Source: an uncultured Granulosicoccus sp. (lineage in GTDB: Bacteria; Pseudomonadota; Gammaproteobacteria; Granulosicoccales; Granulosicoccaceae). From it: 64,000 bases of DNA. A program made the position numbers and the translations under genes. The stretch lies in contig CANLXI010000004.1 of assembly GCA_947495035.1 (NCBI GenBank), positions 62,001-126,000 on the forward strand. Direction: 5' to 3'. The notes below the pieces were generated by a model. That model was not told the DNA's origin. It was given only the letters and a program-made list of their open reading frames with translations, and did not search any database. This document shows positions 25,824-34,551 of the stretch, in pieces. Position 1 is the first letter of the stretch; each line of letters starts with the position of its first letter.

Positions 25824-26633
25824 TCAATTGCTGAGTTGCCACTTGGTGGCAAGTTCGTCGAAAAAGCCTCGTTCGCTCTGCAGGCGAATCCAGGTATTGA
25901 GGTAGTTGATCCAGATCTGGTCTTCCTGCGGCACCAGCATGGCAACGGGGGTACGGGCTCGTGCTTCCTTGACGGGCACAATCATCATCTGCGGATATTT
26001 GGCCACCAGTTTGAACGCTTCCACGTTGGAGGTGATGTGCGCATCGGCGCGTCCAGCCAGCACTTCCTGGAAGTCACGGGCCGGGGCTTCGATGATCTTG
26101 TAGGCAGCGTCGGGAAAGAAGGTCTTGACCTGTTGCTCCTGAGTGGTGCCCAGCGTGGCCGCTACGGTGACTTCCGGCTGGTTCAGATCGTCCCAGTCGG
26201 TAAAGCGCTCGGCGTTGATGGCCAGAGTCAGCGGCACGGTGCTGAGTGAGAAATAGCTGTCGGTGTAGCCGGCTGCCTTGGCACGGCTGGCACTGATGGA
26301 GGCGCTGCCTGTCATGTGATACTTGCCGGAGGTGATGCCATTGACCAGCGTTTTCCAGTCAGCGGGAACCAGCTCGAGCTTGACGTCCAGATCTTCTGCC
26401 AGTTTTGTCACGACATCGATATCGTAACCCTTGTAGCTGTTGGTGGCCGGGTCCTTCAGTGTCATGGGGTCCCAATCGCCCGTGGTGCCGACCTTGAGGG
26501 TGCCGCTGGCCAGGATATCGGCCAATACGGAATCGGCGGCCATGGCAGACTGACACAGGGTGCCGGCCATCAGAAGCGTCATGACCGTGGAGCTGATGCT
26601 GTTGCCTACCAGTTTCTTGAGTCTTGCCAGCAT
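25824..26633 (-). CDS. amino-acid-binding-type periplasmic protein, possible cyclohexadienyl dehydratase
   Basis: A 269-residue SBP_bac_3 fold protein with a signal peptide ending at AMA (32). It could be the binding protein of the divergent amino acid ABC transporter. Several stretches also recall the PheC cyclohexadienyl dehydratase: DILASGTLKVGTTGDWDPM (39-57), LGTTQEQ (161-167, where PheC has GGTNE as remembered) and a glutamate in TSNVEAF (Glu205), where PheC has its TDAIEA segment. PheC turns prephenate or arogenate into phenylpyruvate or phenylalanine in the periplasm. The co-directional aromatic aminotransferase 26 bases downstream suits that reading, and the neighbouring transporter suits the other. 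The function is left open. Confidence 0.7.
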   Translation of the reverse strand: MLARLKKLVGNSISSTVMTLLMAGTLCQSAMAADSVLADILASGTLKVGTTGDWDPMTLKDPATNSYKGYDIDVVTKLAEDLDVKLELVPADWKTLVNGITSGKYHMTGSASISASRAKAAGYTDSYFSLSTVPLTLAINAERFTDWDDLNQPEVTVAATLGTTQEQQVKTFFPDAAYKIIEAPARDFQEVLAGRADAHITSNVEAFKLVAKYPQMMIVPVKEARARTPVAMLVPQEDQIWINYLNTWIRLQSERGFFDELATKWQLSN

Positions 26634-26731
26634 GATTCTGTTACTAGTGTTGGTTGGACTACGGCAGTATACCCATTGAGGTGATTTACGGTTTGTTTTT
26701 GCGGACCATCGTACTGCGCTACAATCGGCCG

Positions 26732-27472
26732 ATGTCTACACCAGTCATTCAGATCAGGAATCTGACCAAACATTACGGCGATTTCCAGGCTCTGACCGAT
26801 GTCAGTCTGGAGGTCTGCGCCGGTGAGCGCATGGTCATCTGCGGACCTTCCGGCTCGGGCAAATCGACTCTGATTCGCTGCGTCAATCAGCTGGAGCAGC
26901 ATGATGGCGGACAGGTTGTCGTGAATGGCACGGAGCTGGGCAAGAGTCGCAAGGCCCTGCGAGAGGCACGCACCCATATCGGCATGGTATTTCAGCAGTT
27001 CAATCTGTTTCCGCACCTGTCGGTACTGGAGAATCTCATGCTGGGCCCGCTGCGGGCTCGCAAGCTCTCGCGTGACAAGGCAGAATCCCTGGCACAACAC
27101 TATCTGGAGAGGGTGCGCATACCGGAACAGGCCGACAAGTACCCGGGGCAGCTCTCCGGTGGGCAGCAGCAGCGCGTAGCCATCGCTCGCAGCCTGTGCA
27201 TGGAGCCGGCCATCATGCTGTTCGATGAACCGACCTCGGCGCTGGATCCGGAAATGATTTCCGAGGTGCTGGATGTGATGATCGAGCTGGCCGAAACCGG
27301 CATGACCATGATGGTGGTCACTCATGAAATGGGGTTTGCACGCAAGGTCGCCGATACCATGGTCTTCATGGATGGCGGAGTCATCGTCGAGCAATCCACT
27401 CCTGCGCAATTCTTCTCCAACCCCGAGAGCGAAAGAGGGCGGCTCTTCCTTCAGCAGATACTGCAACACTGA
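26732..27472 (+). CDS. amino acid ABC transporter ATPase (GlnQ/HisP type)
   Basis: A 246-residue ATPase of the polar amino acid uptake family. Walker A is GPSGSGKST, the Q-loop lies in [18 protein letters not shown], the signature is LSGGQQQR, Walker B is [14 protein letters not shown], and the H-loop is [11 protein letters not shown]. The frame is open 26 codons upstream, but ATG 26732 ([16 protein letters not shown]) is the normal family start. It is divergent from the binding-protein-like gene (98-base gap). The permease gene overlaps its stop in TGATG, so the two are co-translated. Confidence 0.9.
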   Translation: MSTPVIQIRNLTKHYGDFQALTDVSLEVCAGERMVICGPSGSGKSTLIRCVNQLEQHDGGQVVVNGTELGKSRKALREARTHIGMVFQQFNLFPHLSVLENLMLGPLRARKLSRDKAESLAQHYLERVRIPEQADKYPGQLSGGQQQRVAIARSLCMEPAIMLFDEPTSALDPEMISEVLDVMIELAETGMTMMVVTHEMGFARKVADTMVFMDGGVIVEQSTPAQFFSNPESERGRLFLQQILQH

Positions 27473-28254
27473 TGCACACCATTTCAAGGAAGGCTGGCCT
27501 TGCCATGCGCAAGCACCGCGGCTGCTGCCTGCTGCTGTTACTGACACTGCTGCTGAGCGGCTGTGCCGGACAACTGCAATGGTACGTGGTCTCTCCCATG
27601 ACCGACGCGGGACGAGCCAATCTGCTGTTCATGCTCGGTGGGCTGAAGTACACGATCCTGCTGTCATTGACTGCCATCGTGATCTCGGTGGTCATCGGTC
27701 TGCTGGTGGCCTTGCCGGGTCTGTCCGTGAACCCCGTGGCGCGGGGCTTCAACCGACTGTATGTCGAGCTCGTGCGAGCGGTGCCGTTACTGGTACTCAT
27801 CCTGTGGGTCTATTACGGCCTTCCCATCATGCTGGGAATCACCATCAACGTCTTCTGGGCCGGGGTGGTCGCGCTGGCGCTATCGGACAGTGCCTTCGAA
27901 GCGGAGATCTTTCGCGCCGGTATCCAGTCCATCGATCGCGGGCAGATTGAGGCATCCGATTCGCTGGGGCTGGGCTACATCGATCGCATGCGCTATGTCG
28001 TGCTGCCGCAGGCTTTGCGTCGGGTGCTGCCGCCGCTGGGCAATCAGCTGGTCTACATGCTCAAGATGTCCTCGCTGGTGTCTGTCATCGGCATGGAGGA
28101 GCTGACTCGACGAGCCAACGAGATGGTCACGGCCGAGTATCGGCCGCTGGAAACCTATACGGTGCTGATCCTCGAATATCTGGTGTTGATCCTGATCGTC
28201 TCCGCCGGTGTGCGCTGGCTGGAACGTCGCCTTTCCCGTCGTGAAGTGCGCTAG
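27472..28254 (+). CDS. amino acid ABC transporter permease with lipobox-like N-terminus
   Basis: A 260-residue HisM/GlnP-type permease with four to five membrane spans after the N-terminus, the RAVPLLVLILWVYYGLP segment and the EAA loop (EIFRAGIQSIDRGQIEASDSLGLG, then VLPQALRRVLPPLGNQ). It forms the membrane channel for the preceding ATPase; only one permease gene is present, so it may act as a homodimer. The odd point is the start: MRKHRGCCLLLLLTLLLSGC reads as a lipoprotein signal with lipobox LSGC, uncommon in a permease. The ATG at 27472 overlaps the ATPase stop; ATG 27505 is an alternative. Confidence 0.85.
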   Translation: MHTISRKAGLAMRKHRGCCLLLLLTLLLSGCAGQLQWYVVSPMTDAGRANLLFMLGGLKYTILLSLTAIVISVVIGLLVALPGLSVNPVARGFNRLYVELVRAVPLLVLILWVYYGLPIMLGITINVFWAGVVALALSDSAFEAEIFRAGIQSIDRGQIEASDSLGLGYIDRMRYVVLPQALRRVLPPLGNQLVYMLKMSSLVSVIGMEELTRRANEMVTAEYRPLETYTVLILEYLVLILIVSAGVRWLERRLSRREVR

Positions 28255-28274
28255 ACACTTTCAGACTGCTGCCA

Positions 28275-29447
28275 ATGTCAACCGTCCTGTTGCGACGTTC
28301 CCCGTTCCTGCTGCCGGTGCTGCTGGCCTGCGCCAGTCTGACCGTTATGGCCGGCGCGACCATCGCGCCCGGTCTGCCGGGACTGCTGGCGCATTTCTCC
28401 GATCATCCGGATGCCGACTATCTGACCCGGCTCATCCTGACCATACCGGGACTGGCCATTGCCATCACGGCACCGCTGGCCGGTATTCTGGCGGACCGCT
28501 TTGGCCGTCGTGTCCTGCTGCAGTTGGGCGTTCTCGTCTATATCGCAGCGGGCAGTGCCGGCCTGTGGCTGAATGATCTGAGCTGGCTGCTGTTCAGCCG
28601 CTTGCTGCTGGGCGGGGCGGTCGGCATGATCATGGTGTCATCCATGGCCTTGCTCACCGACCATTTTCAGGGGCCGGAGCGTGATCGGGCAATGGGCATC
28701 CAGTCGTCGGCCATGGCCGCTGGCGGTATCGTGTTCATTTCGGCAGGTTCCATCCTGGCCGACTGGTCCTGGCGAGCGCCGTTTGCCGTCTATCTGGTGC
28801 CGGTGCTGCTGCTGCCGCTTGTTCATCGGTATGTCAGCAAACCACCACCGAACCGGGACGAACCGGGTATCGATGGCGGCAGATTCCCGGTGGCTCATGC
28901 CATGTTCATCTACGCACTGGGCTTCGTGACCATGCTGCTGTTCTATTTCATTCCGACGCAGTTGCCGTTCCTGTCTCTGGAGTTGGGTGCGGACAGCCTG
29001 AAGGTGGCAGGCTTTGCCGTTGTGCTGAGTCAGATCTGCTCGTCGGTAGCCTCGGCCAATTATCAGCGTCTGCGTGCTCGATTCGGCAATCGTCAGATAC
29101 TGCTGGGCAGCTTTCTGTGTCTGGCGACCGGCTTCTTCCTGCTCTCCCAGGCCCGCTCTCTCGTCACCATGTATGCCAGCATGCCGTTGATCGGCGTGGC
29201 ACTGGGTTTCAATTTCCCCAATCTCACCATCTGGCTGATGTCGAAGGTGCCTGCGTCGATGCGCGGACGCGCCTCCGGCGGCATTTCCACAGCCGTCTTT
29301 CTCGGTCAGTTCCTGTCGCCGCTGCTCAGTCAGTTTCTGGCCAGTCGCTATCAGCTGAGTGGAGCCTTCTTCGGCGCCATGTTACTCATGTTGCTGCTGG
29401 TGGTGTTGCCCAATCTGATCGTTCTGTGGCGCCAGCGCACCGCTTGA
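28275..29447 (+). CDS. MFS transporter
   Basis: A 390-residue major facilitator protein with twelve predicted membrane spans. The conserved loop after span 2 is present as AGILADRFGRRVLL, and a second copy-like motif (RARFGNRQILLG) lies after span 8, as expected of the duplicated fold. MFS proteins of this size often export drugs or small organic compounds by proton antiport, but the substrate cannot be inferred. The gene starts 20 bases after the permease and may belong to the same transcript. It is followed by a perfect palindrome serving as a probable terminator. Confidence 0.85.
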   Translation: MSTVLLRRSPFLLPVLLACASLTVMAGATIAPGLPGLLAHFSDHPDADYLTRLILTIPGLAIAITAPLAGILADRFGRRVLLQLGVLVYIAAGSAGLWLNDLSWLLFSRLLLGGAVGMIMVSSMALLTDHFQGPERDRAMGIQSSAMAAGGIVFISAGSILADWSWRAPFAVYLVPVLLLPLVHRYVSKPPPNRDEPGIDGGRFPVAHAMFIYALGFVTMLLFYFIPTQLPFLSLELGADSLKVAGFAVVLSQICSSVASANYQRLRARFGNRQILLGSFLCLATGFFLLSQARSLVTMYASMPLIGVALGFNFPNLTIWLMSKVPASMRGRASGGISTAVFLGQFLSPLLSQFLASRYQLSGAFFGAMLLMLLLVVLPNLIVLWRQRTA

Positions 29448-29461
29448 GTGAGAACAGGAGG

Positions 29462-29479
29462 CCGCCGAGCGCTCGGCGG
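29462..29479. terminator. palindromic terminator between convergent genes
   Basis: CCGCCGAGCGCTCGGCGG is a perfect 18-base palindrome, 14 bases after the MFS stop and 25 bases past the stop of the convergent GntR gene. It would fold into a GC-rich hairpin in either transcript. No T run follows. Confidence 0.55.
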
Positions 29480-29504
29480 ATCACTTCCTGTAATTGGTCG
29501 CTCA

Positions 29505-30152
29505 TCAGCTGCCGGTATTCAGGGCCGACAGGTCGGCTACCAGGTCATTGAACTTCTCGCCCTGAATGGCGATGTGCGAGCGAATGGCATCGGCGGCCAC
29601 CTCTGCCTGGCCCTGACACACTGCATCCACGATGATGCGGTGTTCATTCATTGACTGGCGCATGCGATACGGTACCCGCAGTTGCAGTCGACGGTAGGGT
29701 TGCAGACGACGGTGCAGGGCGGCAGCCTGCTGTTCCAGAAAACGGTTGCCGGAGAGCCGGTACAGTTCATTGTGCAGACGTTCATTGGCGTGATAGTAGC
29801 GATCACAATCGCCGGATTCCATCGCCTGTTCGCAGGCGTCTGCCAGATTCTGCAATGACTGCATGTCGGCCTTGCGGGAGCGGCGCGCTGCCAGCTTGAC
29901 GCACAACGCTTCCAGCTCTGCCATCACCTCGAACATTTCCAGCAGTTCCTGTACGGAAGGGGTGCGTACGAACACGCCGCGGTTGGGGCGGTGTTCCAGC
30001 AGTCCGGAGGCCACCAGTTGCTTGAGGGCCTCGCGTATCGGCGTGCGCGACACATTGAAACGGCTTGCCAGCTGGGTTTCATCCAGATGCGAACCGCTAC
30101 TGAATTCTCCCAGCAGAATGGCCTGTTCGAGTTGTTCCCGGATACTCGTCAT
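29505..30152 (-). CDS. matR: GntR-family regulator (FCD type), probable malonate repressor
   Basis: A 215-residue regulator. The N-terminal winged helix (LGEFSSGSHLDETQLASRF, then SRTPIREALKQLVASGLLE) is followed by an all-helical FCD ligand domain (EMFEVMAELEALCVKLAA, YHANERLHNELYRLSGN, EHRIIVDAV), whose Asp/His residues usually bind a metal and an organic acid. It is divergent from a TRAP transporter, malonyl-CoA decarboxylase and malonyl-CoA synthetase genes, the same arrangement as MatR/MdcY repressors of malonate operons. A TTGTATACAA palindrome in the shared promoter region is its likely site. The ligand (malonate or malonyl-CoA) is inferred from context. Confidence 0.82.
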   Translation of the reverse strand: MTSIREQLEQAILLGEFSSGSHLDETQLASRFNVSRTPIREALKQLVASGLLEHRPNRGVFVRTPSVQELLEMFEVMAELEALCVKLAARRSRKADMQSLQNLADACEQAMESGDCDRYYHANERLHNELYRLSGNRFLEQQAAALHRRLQPYRRLQLRVPYRMRQSMNEHRIIVDAVCQGQAEVAADAIRSHIAIQGEKFNDLVADLSALNTGS

Positions 30153-30184
30153 GGGTCAGAACACTTGCATTCAACAGGCTTCAT

Positions 30185-30196
30185 ATTGTATACAAC
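30185..30196. promoter_or_regulatory. probable GntR (MatR/MdcY-type) operator
   Basis: ATTGTATACAAC contains the perfect 10-base palindrome TTGTATACAA in the 113-base gap between the GntR gene and the TRAP operon. It differs at one base from ATTGTATACAAT, which I remember as the MdcY site in Acinetobacter. It is well placed to control both divergent units. Confidence 0.65.
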
Positions 30197-30265
30197 TATC
30201 GAGCCGTTGAATACACGGACGCGAGATCACCACCACAGATCACCACCACCAAGAGGATTCAGGAA

Positions 30266-31255
30266 ATGCGTATCAAGCGAATCAGTATTGCCACGGTACT
30301 GGCGACAGGCTTGGCATCCGCTGCCGTTGCCAATGCCGAGGAATTGCGGCTGTCTCACCAGTGGTCCACTCAGGATATTCGCCACAAGGTGGCACAGATC
30401 GTGGCTGACGAGGTCGCGGCGGCAGGGGTGGATCTGGAGATCACCATCTTTCCTTCCAAATCCTTGTTTCCGCCACGTGAACAATACAAGCCCTTGTCCA
30501 GAGGCCAGCTGGACATGACCGTCTTGCCGCTGTCCTACGCTGGTGGCCAGCAGCCGGCTTACAATCTGACGCTGATGCCGGGGCTGGTCAAGAACCATGA
30601 TCATGCGGCGCGTCTTAACGATTCACCGTTCATGGAAAGGCTGGAAGAGACCATGGCCGAGGACGATGTCATGGTGCTGGTGCACGGCTATCTGGCGGGT
30701 GGCTTTGCCGGCAAGGACAAATGCATCACCTCGCCGGAAGATGTGCAGGGTCTGCAGACACGGGCAGCGGGCAAGGCATTCGAGCAGATGCTGGCCTCGG
30801 CCGGTGCATCGATCGCATCCATGGCTTCCAGTGAAATCTACAATGCCATGCAGACCGGTGTACTGGATGCGGCGAACACGTCCTCGTCTTCCTTTGTGTC
30901 CTATCGATTGTACGAGCAGGTCAAGTGCTATACACCGGCAGCGGACGTTGCCCTGTGGTTCATGTACCAGCCATTGCTGATGAACAAGAGTACCTTCGAT
31001 GGGCTGAGTGAAGCCCAGCAGACGGCGTTGCGGGAGGCGTCCGCGAAGGCGCAGGATTTCTATCTGGAAGAGGCGAAGAAGGAAGATGCCGCCTCGGTCG
31101 AGACCTTCCGTGAGGCCGGTGTCGAGATAGCCGAGATGTCTGCCGAGGAATTCGAGGCCTGGCGCGCCGTGGCACAGGAGTCCTCCTACAAGTCCTTCGT
31201 CGAAGATCTGCCCGAAGGACAGGAGTTGCTGGACCTGGCGCTGTCCGTTGAATGA
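30266..31255 (+). CDS. TRAP transporter substrate-binding protein, probable malonate
   Basis: A 329-residue periplasmic DctP-family protein with a signal peptide ending near ANA (24). DctP features are visible: LRLSHQWSTQDIRHKVAQ at the start of the mature part, VDLEITIFPSKSLFPP, GLQTRAAGKAFEQMLASAGASI with the carboxylate-binding arginine, and SSEIYNAMQTGVLDAAN. It delivers a carboxylate to the DctQM-type membrane subunits encoded directly downstream (4-base overlap). Followed by malonyl-CoA decarboxylase and synthetase genes, the set matches the rhizobial matPQMAB layout, so malonate is the likely ligand. Confidence 0.88.
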   Translation: MRIKRISIATVLATGLASAAVANAEELRLSHQWSTQDIRHKVAQIVADEVAAAGVDLEITIFPSKSLFPPREQYKPLSRGQLDMTVLPLSYAGGQQPAYNLTLMPGLVKNHDHAARLNDSPFMERLEETMAEDDVMVLVHGYLAGGFAGKDKCITSPEDVQGLQTRAAGKAFEQMLASAGASIASMASSEIYNAMQTGVLDAANTSSSSFVSYRLYEQVKCYTPAADVALWFMYQPLLMNKSTFDGLSEAQQTALREASAKAQDFYLEEAKKEDAASVETFREAGVEIAEMSAEEFEAWRAVAQESSYKSFVEDLPEGQELLDLALSVE

Positions 31256-31791
31256 TGGCTGAACGTACACGCTCGCCCGCAGACCCATGGTGGATGCGGG
31301 CGATCTCCTTTGTGTCGCAGGTATGTGGGGCAGTGTCGGCCAGCATGATTCTGGCGTCGGTGCTGCTCACCTGTCAGATGATCTGGGTGCGCAAGATCAA
31401 CAATGCGTCCACCGTCTGGCAGACGGAGACCGTGATCTATCTGATGATTGGCGCCACGCTGATCGGCCTGCCCTATGTGCAGTTGCTGAAGGGGCATGTC
31501 AATGTGGACCTCCTGCCCAGAATGTTGCCGGTATTCATGCGCAAGGGCCTGGCCTGCCTGACCCTGATGGCAGCAATCAGTGTCATCGGGGTCATGCTCT
31601 TCTACTCGGCCGAACTGTGGCACTTTGCCTGGAGCAAGGGCTGGTCATCAGACACGGTCTGGGGGCCGCCACTGTGGATTCCGTACCTGGCCATGCCCCT
31701 GGGGTTCGGCCTGTACCTGTTGCAGCTGGCTGCCGATCTGATGGCGATCATCAGCAACATCGATGAACCCTTTCCCGAGGCGACGCACTGA
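31252..31791 (+). CDS. TRAP transporter small permease (DctQ family)
   Basis: A 179-residue membrane protein with four spans, the expected DctQ shape. The family segment WQTETVIYLMIGATLIGLPYVQLLKGHVNVDLL covers the second span and the conserved GHVxVD motif. It bridges the binding protein and the large permease in sodium-driven uptake. It overlaps the upstream gene by 4 bases and the downstream gene by 1 base (TGATG), so the three are translated together. Confidence 0.88.
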   Translation: MMAERTRSPADPWWMRAISFVSQVCGAVSASMILASVLLTCQMIWVRKINNASTVWQTETVIYLMIGATLIGLPYVQLLKGHVNVDLLPRMLPVFMRKGLACLTLMAAISVIGVMLFYSAELWHFAWSKGWSSDTVWGPPLWIPYLAMPLGFGLYLLQLAADLMAIISNIDEPFPEATH

Positions 31792-33110
31792 TGGATCCCC
31801 TGCTGCTAGGCGCAATCGTCGCCATTTCCACCATCCTGGTGCTGTTCTCCGGAGTCTCGGTAGCCACCGGGCTGCTGATCGTGTCGGCCGGTTTTCTGAT
31901 TGTCTTCGACGGGCTTCGCTCACTGGAACTGATGCCGGAGATCTTCTTCGGCAAACTGGACAGCTTTGCATTGCTGTCCATTCCGATGTTCATCATCATG
32001 GGATCGGCCATTTCGTCGACCCGCGCCGGTGCGGATCTCTACGAGGCGCTCGACCGCTGGCTGACGCGGGTGCCCGGTGGCCTGGTGATATCCAATCTGG
32101 GCGCATGCTCGCTGTTCGCGGCCATGTCCGGTTCATCGCCTGCAACCTGCGCGGCCATCGGCAAGATGGGCATACCGGAGATGCGCCGTCGAGGCTATCC
32201 TGATGGTGTGGCGGCGGGTTCCATCGCCGCTGGTGGCACCCTTGGAATACTGATACCGCCATCGGTCACCATGATCGTCTATGGTATAGCGACCGAGACT
32301 TCCATTGGGCGGTTGTTTCTGGCTGGTGTCTTTCCGGGGCTGCTGCTGGTGACCCTGTTCATGGCCTGGTCTATCTTCACGACCTGGCGGCAACAGGGCA
32401 GGGGCGGGGCATTGGAAGCCAGGCGCTACAGCTGGAAGCAGCGTGTGGAGATCCTGCCACGGGTTGTGCCGTTTCTGCTGATCATTGCCGGTGTGCTGTA
32501 TGCGATGTACGGTGGCATCGCCACACCGTCCGAGACAGCTGCTGTCGGCGCCTTGCTGTGCCTGCTGATTGCCGTGATCATCTACCGATTGTGGAGTCCG
32601 ACATCACTGTGGGTGGTGCTGCGGGATTCCACGCGAGAAAGCGTGATGATTCTGTTCATCATCGCAGCTGCCGGTGTGTTTTCCTACATGCTGTCCAGTC
32701 TCAGCATCACCCAGTCGATAGCGACCTATATCGGTACCCTGGAGGTCAATCGCTGGGTCCTGATGGGCATGATCAATGTGTTCCTGCTCATCGCCGGTTT
32801 TTTTCTGCCACCCGTGGCTGTCATTCTCATGGCCGCGCCGATACTGTTGCCGATCATCACTACCGCCGGATTCGACCCCTACTGGTTTGCGGTCATCCTG
32901 ACCATCAACATGGAAATCGGCCTGATTTCACCGCCGGTCGGTCTGAACCTGTATGTCATCAATGGTATTGCGCCGGACATTCCGCTGAAGACCATACTGC
33001 TGGGCTCCCTGCCTTATGTGGCCTGCATGATTCTGGCAATTGTCATCTTGTGCCTGCTGCCGGATCTGGCAACATGGTTGCCTGACCAGGTCATGGGAGA
33101 GGCAGTATGA
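31791..33110 (+). CDS. TRAP transporter large permease (DctM family)
   Basis: A 439-residue inner-membrane protein with about twelve spans. DctM landmarks are LLSIPMFIIMGSAIS, NLGACSLFAAMSGSSPATCAAIG (the first re-entrant loop, with GSSPATCAA), GGTLGILIPPSVTMIVYG, and the matching second loop LTINMEIGLISPPVGLNLYV near the end. It forms the sodium-coupled transport channel, probably for malonate given the neighbours. It is followed after 40 bases by malonyl-CoA decarboxylase. Confidence 0.9.
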   Translation: MDPLLLGAIVAISTILVLFSGVSVATGLLIVSAGFLIVFDGLRSLELMPEIFFGKLDSFALLSIPMFIIMGSAISSTRAGADLYEALDRWLTRVPGGLVISNLGACSLFAAMSGSSPATCAAIGKMGIPEMRRRGYPDGVAAGSIAAGGTLGILIPPSVTMIVYGIATETSIGRLFLAGVFPGLLLVTLFMAWSIFTTWRQQGRGGALEARRYSWKQRVEILPRVVPFLLIIAGVLYAMYGGIATPSETAAVGALLCLLIAVIIYRLWSPTSLWVVLRDSTRESVMILFIIAAAGVFSYMLSSLSITQSIATYIGTLEVNRWVLMGMINVFLLIAGFFLPPVAVILMAAPILLPIITTAGFDPYWFAVILTINMEIGLISPPVGLNLYVINGIAPDIPLKTILLGSLPYVACMILAIVILCLLPDLATWLPDQVMGEAV

Positions 33111-33150
33111 CAGTCATCATCGGAAACCGTGCCAGTGAGGTGCTGGCACG

Positions 33151-34515
33151 ATGAGTCGAATAAGCTATCTGTCCGAGCTGCTCAGTTCGGTCTTCGCACG
33201 TGACGAATCACAACATCAGGGCGAGGGGCAGGGTTCGTTGTCCGAGCTGTGTGATGCACTGCTGTCCCAGCGAGGCGAGATGTCCGGTCATCGCCTGGCT
33301 CGTGGCCTTCTGAATCGTTTTGCGGCAGCAGATCCGGATGAGCAACTGGTGTTCTTTCGACTGATGGCTGATCGCTATGACATCAATGCCGAACATGCCC
33401 TGCGAGCGGCGCAGCGGTATTCCGAGGAGAAGTCGGCAGATAATCTGTCGATTCTGATGGAGAGCGTCGAGCCTCGTCGGCAGGAGCTGCTGCGCAGGCT
33501 CAACCGGGTACCGGGCGCCACCAACGAGCTGGTGCGCATGCGTGCTCAGTTGCTTGCAGCGTGCAGGGAGCATCCGGAACTGCGTTGCATCGATGTCGAC
33601 TTTCAGCATCTGTTTCGCTCCTGGTTCAATCGAGGCTTTCTGGTTCTGCGAGAGATCGACTGGCACAGCCCTGCCAGTATTCTGGAGAAGATCATCGCCT
33701 ACGAGGCGGTACATGCAATCAACAGCTGGTCGTCCCTGCGCAGTCGTCTGGAACCGGATGATCGACGCTGTTTCGCATTCTTTCATCCGGCCATGGTCGA
33801 TGAACCGCTTATATTCGTGGAAGTGGCGCTGACTCGCTCGACGCCCACCTCCATCCGGCAAGTCCTGCAGACCACTCGGGACATCGTGCCCCAGCAGGAA
33901 GCCACAACGGCCGTTTTCTATTCCATTTCCAACTGTCAGAAAGGCCTGGCCGGGGTCTCTTTCGGCAACTTCCTGATCAAGCAGGTGGCTCAGGAACTGT
34001 CTCGCCAGCTGCCGAACCTGGAGATATACAGAACCCTGTCACCCGTGCCGGGGCTGATGCGCTGGGTCGACAAGGCCCTGGACTCCGCCGAGTTGCAGCC
34101 CGCTGCTGCCGAGTCCGAAGTCGCTGAGGAACAAGGGCGCCTGCATGACGCCTTGCAGACGGCACAGCGCATCGCTGCCATGGACACCTTCGAACTGATC
34201 GAGGGTGATAACGAACACCTGAAGTTTCTGACGGCCCACTATCTGAAGAACGAGAAGCGCGCGGACAAGCTGCCACTGGACCCGGTTGCGCGATTCCATC
34301 TGGGCAATGGTGCCAGTCTCGATCAGGTACTGCCCGCAGCGGATGTGTTCAGGAAGGGCTTGTCGCAGTCTGCCGGCGTCATGGTCAGCTACCTCTATGA
34401 TCTGGACAAGGTGGAAGACAATCATGAAGCCTATGCCAATGAAAATGTCGTCAAGGTGTCTCAGGAAGTGGATGCCTTGCTGGCCCGTCCGAAACGTACA
34501 CTCAGAAGAGCCTGA
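33151..34515 (+). CDS. matA: malonyl-CoA decarboxylase
   Basis: Converts malonyl-CoA to acetyl-CoA and CO2 in the cytoplasm. The 454-residue protein matches the MCD family end to end: a helical N-terminal domain (about 1-140), then a catalytic acetyltransferase-like domain. This includes FFHPAMVDEPLIFVEVALT, the serine in VFYSISNCQKGLAGVSFGN and the histidine in RFHLGNGASLDQV, residues corresponding to the catalytic Ser-His pair of the human enzyme. It follows the TRAP genes and precedes malonyl-CoA synthetase, giving a complete malonate-to-acetyl-CoA route that needs no biotin- or ACP-dependent decarboxylase. Confidence 0.92.
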   Translation: MSRISYLSELLSSVFARDESQHQGEGQGSLSELCDALLSQRGEMSGHRLARGLLNRFAAADPDEQLVFFRLMADRYDINAEHALRAAQRYSEEKSADNLSILMESVEPRRQELLRRLNRVPGATNELVRMRAQLLAACREHPELRCIDVDFQHLFRSWFNRGFLVLREIDWHSPASILEKIIAYEAVHAINSWSSLRSRLEPDDRRCFAFFHPAMVDEPLIFVEVALTRSTPTSIRQVLQTTRDIVPQQEATTAVFYSISNCQKGLAGVSFGNFLIKQVAQELSRQLPNLEIYRTLSPVPGLMRWVDKALDSAELQPAAAESEVAEEQGRLHDALQTAQRIAAMDTFELIEGDNEHLKFLTAHYLKNEKRADKLPLDPVARFHLGNGASLDQVLPAADVFRKGLSQSAGVMVSYLYDLDKVEDNHEAYANENVVKVSQEVDALLARPKRTLRRA

Positions 34516-34551
34516 GTTCAGAAACATATAGATGAAGGAGAAAATGACCGG

